From the NCBI RefSeq assembly GCF_005860775.1, contig NZ_VCHQ01000003.1:124001-188000 (forward strand): a stretch of 64,000 bases of DNA, in the 5' to 3' direction. The position numbers and the translations under genes were made by a program. Shown here one piece after another: positions 55,162 through 64,000 of the stretch. Source of the DNA: Klebsiella indica. GTDB taxonomy: Bacteria; Pseudomonadota; Gammaproteobacteria; Enterobacterales; Enterobacteriaceae. How positions within the stretch are numbered: position 1 is the first letter of the stretch; the number at the start of each line of letters is the position of its first letter. Below the pieces are notes generated by a model. It did not search any database and was not told the DNA's origin. It saw nothing but the letters and a program-made list of their open reading frames with translations.

Positions 55162-55914
55162 ATGATCCCGGAAAAGCGAATTATACGACGCATTCAGTCT
55201 GGTGGTTGTGCAATCCATTGCCAGGATTGCAGTATTAGCCAGCTTTGCATCCCTTTCACTCTGAACGAGCATGAGCTTGATCAGCTTGATAACATCATTG
55301 AGCGAAAAAAGCCGATCCAGAAAGGACAGACCTTATTCAAAGCTGGTGATGAGCTGAAATCGCTGTATGCAATTCGTTCTGGCACCATTAAAAGCTACAC
55401 CATCACCGAACAGGGCGATGAGCAAATCACCGGTTTCCATCTGGCAGGCGATCTGGTTGGCTTTGACGCCATCGGCACCGGTCATCATCCGAGCTTTGCC
55501 CAGGCGCTGGAAACCTCAATGGTCTGCGAAATTCCGTTCGAAACGCTGGACGATCTTTCTGGCAAAATGCCCAATTTGCGTCAGCAGATGATGCGTCTCA
55601 TGAGCGGCGAAATTAAAGGCGATCAGGATATGATTCTGCTGCTTTCCAAAAAGAACGCAGAAGAGCGTCTGGCGGCCTTTATCTACAACCTGTCTCGTCG
55701 TTTCGCCCAGCGCGGCTTTTCCCCGCGTGAATTCCGCCTCACGATGACCCGCGGCGATATTGGCAACTATCTGGGTCTGACGGTTGAAACCATCAGTCGC
55801 CTGCTGGGGCGTTTCCAGAAAAGCGGCATGCTGGCGGTGAAAGGGAAATACATCACCATCGAAAATAGTGACCTGCTGGCGCAACTTGCTGGCCAGGCTC
55901 GTAACGTCGCCTGA
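55162..55914 (+). CDS. fnr: Fumarate/nitrate reduction regulator FNR
   Basis: FNR is the global anaerobic regulator; its [4Fe-4S] cluster senses oxygen. It has 250 residues. The cluster ligands C20, C23 and C29 ([11 protein letters not shown]) and the fourth Cys near 122 ([11 protein letters not shown]) are present. There is a CRP-like beta-roll sensor domain, a long dimer helix and a C-terminal helix-turn-helix ([25 protein letters not shown]) with the FNR-specific E-x-x-S-R contacts. Confidence 0.98.
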   Translation: MIPEKRIIRRIQSGGCAIHCQDCSISQLCIPFTLNEHELDQLDNIIERKKPIQKGQTLFKAGDELKSLYAIRSGTIKSYTITEQGDEQITGFHLAGDLVGFDAIGTGHHPSFAQALETSMVCEIPFETLDDLSGKMPNLRQQMMRLMSGEIKGDQDMILLLSKKNAEERLAAFIYNLSRRFAQRGFSPREFRLTMTRGDIGNYLGLTVETISRLLGRFQKSGMLAVKGKYITIENSDLLAQLAGQARNVA

Positions 55915-55931
55915 TAACCCTTCCGTTTCCC

Positions 55932-55970
55932 GGTCAGATCGCGAATTTTTTCTAATTTGTTGATCTGACC
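55932..55970 (+). terminator. Possible terminator after fnr
   Basis: GGTCAGATC and GATCTGACC make a perfect nine-base-pair stem around a T-rich 21-base loop, 18 bp after the fnr stop. The following bases are TGGTTC, so the T-run is poor; it may be an mRNA-stabilising 3' hairpin instead. Confidence 0.4.
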
Positions 55971-56051
55971 TGGTTCATCCTCTGTTTCATTCCATCCATA
56001 TAGGTTATCTTTTAATAACAGACTGTGGTGACAGTTGTAAGGAGCCCCTGT

Positions 56052-57002
56052 ATGGCGAAGTATCAAAACATGCTGGTAGTCATCGACCCCAATCAGGACG
56101 ATCAGCCTGCATTGCGGCGTGCGGTGTATCTGCACCAACGGATTGGTGGACGCATCAAAGCCTTTTTGCCGATCTATGATTTTTCTTATGAAATGACCAC
56201 CCTGCTGTCTCCGGACGAGCGTACAGCGATGCGCCAGGGCGTCATCGGGCAGCGTACTGCCTGGATCCGTGAACAGGCCAAATTTTATATTGAGTCCGGC
56301 GTCCCCATTGATATTAAGGTCGTGTGGCATAACCGTCCTTTCGAGGCCATTATTCAGGAAATCATCAGCGATAAGCATGATTTAGTCCTGAAGATGGCGC
56401 ATCAGCACGACAAACTGGAAGCCGTGATATTCACGCCCACCGACTGGCATCTGCTGCGCAAATGCCCATGCCCGGTATGGATGGTCAAAGATCAGCCGTG
56501 GCCGGAAGGGGGTAAAGCGCTGGTCGCGGTCAACCTTGCCAGCGAAGAGAACTATCATGATGCGCTTAATGAAAAGCTGGTAAGAGAGACGATCGAACTG
56601 GCGGAACAGGTTAATCATACCGAAGTGCATTTGGTTAGCGCGTATCCGGTCACGCCAATCAACATCGCCATTGAACTCCCTGATTTTGACCCCAGCGTAT
56701 ATAACGATGCCATCCGTGGCCAGCATCTGCTGGCAATGAAGGCGTTACGGCAGAAATTCGGCATTGATGAAAACCGTACCCACGTTGAAAAAGGCTTACC
56801 TGAAGAGGTGATCCCCGATCTGTCGGAGCATTTGCAGGCAGGTATCGTTGTGTTGGGGACGATTGGTCGTACAGGACTGTCGGCGGCCTTCCTCGGCAAT
56901 ACTGCTGAACAGGTTATCGACCACCTGCGCTGCGACCTGCTGGCGCTGAAGCCGGATCAGTACCAGACGCCAGTGGAGCTGGATGACGAAGAAGATGATT
57001 AG
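56052..57002 (+). CDS. uspE: Universal stress protein UspE
   Basis: UspE is a cytoplasmic tandem universal stress protein involved in stress resistance and motility. From ATG 56052 ([18 protein letters not shown]) it has 316 residues, the E. coli length, with AAGGAG upstream. It has two Usp domains (about 3-150 and 155-305); the second ends with the nucleotide-binding-like [24 protein letters not shown]. It follows fnr on the same strand. In E. coli ynaJ lies on the other side; here it does not. Confidence 0.96.
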   Translation: MAKYQNMLVVIDPNQDDQPALRRAVYLHQRIGGRIKAFLPIYDFSYEMTTLLSPDERTAMRQGVIGQRTAWIREQAKFYIESGVPIDIKVVWHNRPFEAIIQEIISDKHDLVLKMAHQHDKLEAVIFTPTDWHLLRKCPCPVWMVKDQPWPEGGKALVAVNLASEENYHDALNEKLVRETIELAEQVNHTEVHLVSAYPVTPINIAIELPDFDPSVYNDAIRGQHLLAMKALRQKFGIDENRTHVEKGLPEEVIPDLSEHLQAGIVVLGTIGRTGLSAAFLGNTAEQVIDHLRCDLLALKPDQYQTPVELDDEEDD

Positions 57003-57337
57003 CCCGGCGTTTACTTCGTGTCTTCCGCCGCGCGGTTAAGCCATTCGCAATGACTTAACCGCGCCTTATGGCCTGAAGGGAGCGTTAATTGATAGTTTTG
57101 CGGCGTGAACCGCTTCACGTCGCTTTATCCGATCCAGCGCCTGTCCCAGGATGCGCGCCTGCACCCTCGCCGGCTTCCTGATATGCTCCCCCGCGGTAGG
57201 CCAGCAATAAATCTGCGGCGACAGGAGTCGTGAAAATTATATACAGCACCATTCAGGCCCAGTCGTTTTATATTGCAGGCAAAAATAAAGGGCCTTTCGG
57301 CCCCTGACATCACAACAAACATCGGTAACGTAAAACG
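57003..57337. other. Gap between uspE and the small convergent gene
   Basis: The 335 bp gap contains an eleven-base-pair hairpin GCGCGGTTAAG ... CTTAACCGCGC (57030-57064), probably the uspE terminator, and the terminator of the next gene at 57281-57304. No ynaJ-like sequence is present. The rest is GC-rich and shows no recognisable gene. A synteny break is likely here. Confidence 0.5.
57281..57304 (-). terminator. Terminator of the 62-residue gene
   Basis: On the minus strand GGGGCC-GAAA-GGCCC is followed by TTTATTTTT, 33 bp after the stop of the small gene. It is a good intrinsic terminator. Confidence 0.7.
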
Positions 57338-57526
57338 TTAGTGGATACCTAACCGCCATGCGTGATCGATCTCTTCTCTAAGCTCCAGGGCTGAGAGCGC
57401 CATTAAATCAGCGAACTCAAGTTCCAGTACTTTCAGCTTTTTCAGATACTGCGCGGGGGTCAAAGCAGCAGGGTCACGACGCAGAAATTCGATGGCCAGT
57501 TGCGTGGGGGTTAACTCGGTATCCAT
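57338..57526 (-). CDS. Uncharacterised 62-residue acidic/helical protein
   Basis: I do not recognise a named family. The protein is short, soluble and predicted almost wholly helical: PTQLAIEFLRRDPAALTPAQY, then a Leu/Glu-rich heptad-like stretch and a final EEIDHAWRLGIH. The ATG has a purine-rich AGAGGATA site before it. It has its own terminator and lies between uspE and pntB. I recall a similar small gene beside pntB in Salmonella, so it is likely a conserved enterobacterial gene. The function is unknown; a protein-binding adaptor is possible. Confidence 0.72.
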   Translation of the reverse strand: MDTELTPTQLAIEFLRRDPAALTPAQYLKKLKVLELEFADLMALSALELREEIDHAWRLGIH

Positions 57527-57614
57527 AATATCCTCTGGTTGGATGAAAAACTGATTTATTATAACACGCCTGACTGGCTATTTTATGAGCAAATGATAAC
57601 GACATCACACATAT

Positions 57615-57640
57615 AAAAAAGCCGTCTCAGAAGAGACGGC
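57615..57640 (-). terminator. Intrinsic terminator of pntAB
   Basis: GCCGTCTC, four bases, GAGACGGC is followed on the minus strand by six T residues. It lies 31 bp after the pntB stop, the expected end of the pntAB transcript. Confidence 0.85.
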
Positions 57641-57670
57641 TTAAGAAGCAAAGGTTTTAAACGTGTTGTC

Positions 57671-59062
<1,392 letters not shown>

Positions 59063-59069
59063 TTACCCC

Positions 59070-61121
<2,052 letters not shown>

Positions 61122-62072
61122 ATGAAGCTTAAGAACTCACTCCTGGCGTCTGCCCTTCTGGCTACGACCGCGATATCTGCCCATGCGGCGATCGAGCTGA
61201 CGCCGGAGCAAGCGGCTGCGCTGAAGCCCTATCAGCGCGTGGAAATCACAGGCCGCTTTAACTCCATCGGCAACGCGGTGCAGGCCGTTTCCCGTAAAGC
61301 AGACAAAGAAGGCGCTGCGTCCTTTTATGTTGTCGATACGTCTGATTTTGGCAGCGGCGGCAACTTACGCGTAACGGCCGATTTTTATAAACAAAATGCC
61401 CCACAGGCCGACGCGCCGAAAAATCGTATTATCAATGGCGTAATGGAATTACCGAAAGTTCAGGCCGTTGAACTGGAGCCTTTCGATACCGTCACCGTTC
61501 AGGGCTTCTACCGCAGCCAGCCAGAAGTCAACGACGCCATCTCCAAAGCGGCTAAAGCCAAAGGCGCGGCCTCTTTCTTTATTGTGCGCCAGATTGATGC
61601 AAACGACGGCGGCAACCAGCGTATCACCGCCTATATTTATAAAGCTGATGCCAAAAAACGTGTCCTGCAAAGCCCGGATGCTATCCCCGCTGATTCCCAG
61701 GCCGGGCGCGCCGCGCTGGCCGAAGGTGGTGCAGCAGCGAAAAAAGTGGAAATCCCCGGAGTCGCCACGTCAGCATCCGTCGGCGCGGGTACTGGCGTCG
61801 GTCGCTTTTTTGAAACCCAGTCTTCCAAAGGTGGGCGTTACACTGTCACGCTTCCGGATGGCACCAAAATCGAAGAAGTGAACAAAATCACTGCTGCGCA
61901 GATGATTCCTTTCGACAGTATCAAGTTCACCGGCAACTACGGCAATATGACGGAAATCTCCTACCAGACGGCGAAACGCGCCGCTAAAAAAGGCGCGAAA
62001 TATTATCACATTACCCGTCAGTGGCAGGAGCGCGGCGGCAACATCACCATCAGCGCCGATCTGTACAAATAA
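61122..62072 (+). CDS. ydgH: Periplasmic DUF1471-repeat protein YdgH
   Basis: YdgH is a secreted periplasmic or envelope-associated stress protein of 316 residues. It has a cleavable signal peptide ending AISAHA-AIEL near residue 22 and three tandem DUF1471 (YhcN/BhsA-like) domains. Each holds an A-x-x-K-GA-x-x-Y/F-x-V/I pattern: KEGAASFYVVD near 65, KGAASFFIVRQ near 155 and KGAKYYHITRQW near 297. Its molecular role is unclear. The ATG at 61122 is set by the signal peptide. Confidence 0.95.
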   Translation: MKLKNSLLASALLATTAISAHAAIELTPEQAAALKPYQRVEITGRFNSIGNAVQAVSRKADKEGAASFYVVDTSDFGSGGNLRVTADFYKQNAPQADAPKNRIINGVMELPKVQAVELEPFDTVTVQGFYRSQPEVNDAISKAAKAKGAASFFIVRQIDANDGGNQRITAYIYKADAKKRVLQSPDAIPADSQAGRAALAEGGAAAKKVEIPGVATSASVGAGTGVGRFFETQSSKGGRYTVTLPDGTKIEEVNKITAAQMIPFDSIKFTGNYGNMTEISYQTAKRAAKKGAKYYHITRQWQERGGNITISADLYK

Positions 62073-62088
62073 ACCTTATTAGGCTGCA

Positions 62089-62125
62089 TAAGGCGCCTTC
62101 ACATAACCGAAAGCGCCTTATTTTT
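62089..62125 (+). terminator. Intrinsic terminator after ydgH
   Basis: AAGGCGC, 16 bases, GCGCCTT is followed by ATTTTTC, 17 bp after the ydgH stop. It separates ydgH from ydgI. Confidence 0.7.
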
Positions 62126-62369
62126 CGTTCACACCCCACGGTAGACACTTCTGCACGATGCCGGTAAATGCCACTGCTTCGCTTTTTTTCGCTTCCTCCA
62201 TTGCATGCGTACAAAACACTTCGTAAAATCCCGCACCTCAGCGAAATCATCCATTTTTATGCGATTTTGCAAAATAAATATTCTTATCGCTGCCCTGGGC
62301 CAAAACGGTAAGTGAACCCGCCCAGATGGGCCAGACGCTGAGTCTGCAATTCAGCATTTCAGGAAGACA

Positions 62370-63752
62370 ATGGAAAAGAAACTGGGCCTGAGTGCCCTGA
62401 CCGCATTGGTACTTAGTTCAATGCTGGGTGCTGGTGTATTCAGTTTGCCGCAAAACATGGCCGCCGTAGCCAGTCCGTCGGCGTTGCTTATCGGCTGGAG
62501 CATCACCGGCCTGGGGATTCTGTTCCTCGCCTTTGCCATGCTGCTGCTTACGCGCATTCGTCCCGAACTCGACGGCGGCATTTTTACCTATGCCCGGGAA
62601 GGCTTTGGCGAACTGATTGGCTTCTGTTCCGCCTGGGGTTACTGGCTGTGTGCGGTTATCGCCAATGTCTCCTATCTGGTTATCGTTTTCTCCGCGCTAA
62701 GTTTCTTTACCGATACCCCGGAACTGCGCCTGTTTGGCGAAGGTAACACCTGGCAGTCAATCGTCGGAGCATCGGTGTTGCTGTGGATCGTGCACTTTCT
62801 GATTTTGCGCGGCGTACAAACTGCGGCAAGTATCAACCTGGCGGCGACCCTTGCCAAGCTACTACCTCTTGGCGCGTTTGTCGTATTAGCTGCTATCGCC
62901 TTTCGCACAGAGACATTCCGTCTGGATTTTAGCGGACTGGCGCTGGGCGTACCGGTGTGGGAACAGGTGAAAAATACCATGTTGATCACCCTGTGGGTTT
63001 TTATCGGCGTCGAAGGCGCGGTCGTCGTTTCCGCACGGGCCCGGAATAAACGGGACGTAGGCCGCGCGACGCTGCTGGCGGTGCTGTCGGCATTGACGGT
63101 CTATCTGCTGGTGACCCTGCTCTCGCTGGGCGTCATGCCTCGCAGTGAACTGGCGGAAATCCGCAACCCGTCGATGGCTGGATTGATGGTCAACATGATG
63201 GGACGCTGGGGGGAAATTGTTATCGCTGCCGGGTTGATTATCTCCGTCTGCGGCGCTTATCTGAGCTGGACGATTATGGCGGCGGAGGTCCCTTATCTGG
63301 CGGCGACGCATAAAGCTTTCCCGCGCCTCTTCGCCAGCCACAATAAAAATAACGCGCCATCAGCTTCACTCTGGCTGACCAACATCAGCGTGCAGGTTTG
63401 TTTGGTGTTGATCTGGCTAACCGGCGCCGATTATAACACGCTGCTTACCATCGCCTCCGAGATGATTCTGGTGCCTTATTTCCTTGTCGGCGCCTTTCTG
63501 CTGAAGATTGCCGAACGCCCGCTACATAAGGCGGTAGGCGTTGGGGCCGGTATTTATGGCGTATGGTTATTATATGCATCTGGCCCTGTGCATTTGCTTT
63601 TGTCGGTGATACTTTACGCTCCGGGTCTACTGGTTTTCCTGTACGCCCGTCGTACTCACCAGTACGAGCGTTCGCTAAAACGCCGTGATCTGGCACTCAT
63701 TATTTTTTTACTGGTTGCCGCCCTACCAGCCACGTGGATGCTGGTGGGGTAA
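62370..63752 (+). CDS. ydgI: Arginine/ornithine-type APC antiporter YdgI
   Basis: YdgI is a predicted amino-acid antiporter of the APC superfamily (ArcD-like basic amino acid/polyamine group). It has 460 residues and 12 membrane segments. The N-terminal SSMLGAGVFSLPQNMAA (GAG motif in helix 1) and the helix-6 region WVFIGVEGAVVVSARARNKRDVG are typical. The arginine/ornithine assignment rests on family similarity only. It probably shares a transcript with folM, 36 bp downstream. Confidence 0.93.
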   Translation: MEKKLGLSALTALVLSSMLGAGVFSLPQNMAAVASPSALLIGWSITGLGILFLAFAMLLLTRIRPELDGGIFTYAREGFGELIGFCSAWGYWLCAVIANVSYLVIVFSALSFFTDTPELRLFGEGNTWQSIVGASVLLWIVHFLILRGVQTAASINLAATLAKLLPLGAFVVLAAIAFRTETFRLDFSGLALGVPVWEQVKNTMLITLWVFIGVEGAVVVSARARNKRDVGRATLLAVLSALTVYLLVTLLSLGVMPRSELAEIRNPSMAGLMVNMMGRWGEIVIAAGLIISVCGAYLSWTIMAAEVPYLAATHKAFPRLFASHNKNNAPSASLWLTNISVQVCLVLIWLTGADYNTLLTIASEMILVPYFLVGAFLLKIAERPLHKAVGVGAGIYGVWLLYASGPVHLLLSVILYAPGLLVFLYARRTHQYERSLKRRDLALIIFLLVAALPATWMLVG

Positions 63753-63788
63753 GCGGTTACCCTGCCGCTGAATTCGAAGGAGATATCC

Positions 63789-64000
63789 ATGGCTGACATC
63801 CAGCCTCGCCCGATCCTGATTACCGGCGGAGGCCGTCGCATCGGCCTCGCTCTGGCTCGCCATTTTCTGGCTCAGCAACACCCTGTTATCATCAGCTACC
63901 GCACGTACTATCCAGCCATTGATGAGCTGCGCGATGCGGGAGCCGTTTGCCTGCACGGGGATTTCAGTGATGATGACAGCATTCTGGCGTTTGCTGAAGA
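63789..64000 (+). CDS. folM: Dihydromonapterin reductase FolM, N-terminal part (cut by window edge)
   Basis: FolM is an NADPH-dependent short-chain dehydrogenase that makes tetrahydromonapterin and has minor dihydrofolate reductase activity. Seventy codons are visible, starting MADIQPRPILITGGGRRIGLA with the cofactor motif TGGGRRIG (SDR glycine motif, Arg for NADPH). The family segment PVIISYRTYYPAIDEL follows. The ATG has GAAGGAGATATCC upstream. The rest is beyond position 64000. Confidence 0.93.
   Translation, partial: MADIQPRPILITGGGRRIGLALARHFLAQQHPVIISYRTYYPAIDELRDAGAVCLHGDFSDDDSILAFAE

Noticed and set aside
57125-57322. 65-codon frame on the minus strand in the uspE-pntB gap
   Set aside because: It covers the terminator of the 62-residue gene, has irregular Cys/Arg-rich composition and no ribosome site.

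Overview
This window is an enterobacterial chromosome segment. About 60 protein genes are packed tightly, nearly all with recognisable Escherichia/Salmonella/Citrobacter orthologues, with short intergenic gaps, ATG starts with AGGAG-type ribosome sites and GC in the mid fifties. Gene content and protein lengths match the Salmonella/Citrobacter side of the family. SlyA, Cnu and PdxH differ from the Salmonella enterica sequences as I remember them, so a Citrobacter or close relative is more likely than S. enterica. No rRNA, tRNA, CRISPR array, insertion sequence or prophage was seen.

Layout. 1-3.0 kb: rnt (partial), then nemR-nemA-gloA (electrophile/methylglyoxal response) and ydhL. 3-14 kb: ydhF, the ydhI-ydhJ-ydhK efflux set divergent from slyA, then slyB, anmK, mliC, pdxH, tyrS, pdxY and gstA. 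14-24.5 kb: dtpA (peptide uptake), a 0.6 kb AT-rich gap with a possible unannotated small gene, nth, the rsxABCDGE electron-transport complex, ydgK, cnu and the tiny divisome gene blr. 24.6-38.3 kb: ydgJ, add, an orphan MetQ/NlpA-like lipoprotein, yedF-yedE, malY-malX with the divergent repressor malI, ydgA, manA and fumA.

38.3-57 kb is the accessory and rearranged part: a LacI regulator, cytosolic glycoside hydrolase and sugar symporter cassette; a beta-ketoadipate operon pcaI-J-F-B-D-C with its IclR regulator pcaR; smrA; the p-aminobenzoyl-glutamate set abgR/abgA-abgB-abgT; then ogt, fnr and uspE. 57-64 kb: an uncharacterised 62-residue protein, pntA-pntB, ydgH, ydgI and the start of folM.

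How the parts work together. Several units show their own control sites: a NemR box, a SlyA box, a PhoP-type box before slyB, paired MalI operators with a CRP-like site, an FNR box before fnr, three PcaR-type boxes, and palindromes between abgR and abgA. The pca genes take carboxymuconate to succinyl-CoA plus acetyl-CoA, but the ring-opening dioxygenase pcaHG is not here. As I recall the E. coli and Salmonella maps, fumA is followed by fumC and tus, and fnr-uspE lies far from pntAB. The joins fumA|LacI cassette and uspE|pntB therefore look like terminus-region rearrangement breakpoints. I found no clear new defence or mobile system. The most novel items are the small ORF between dtpA and nth, the sugar cassette of unknown substrate, the partial pca pathway and the displaced yedEF genes beside a MetQ-like lipoprotein.
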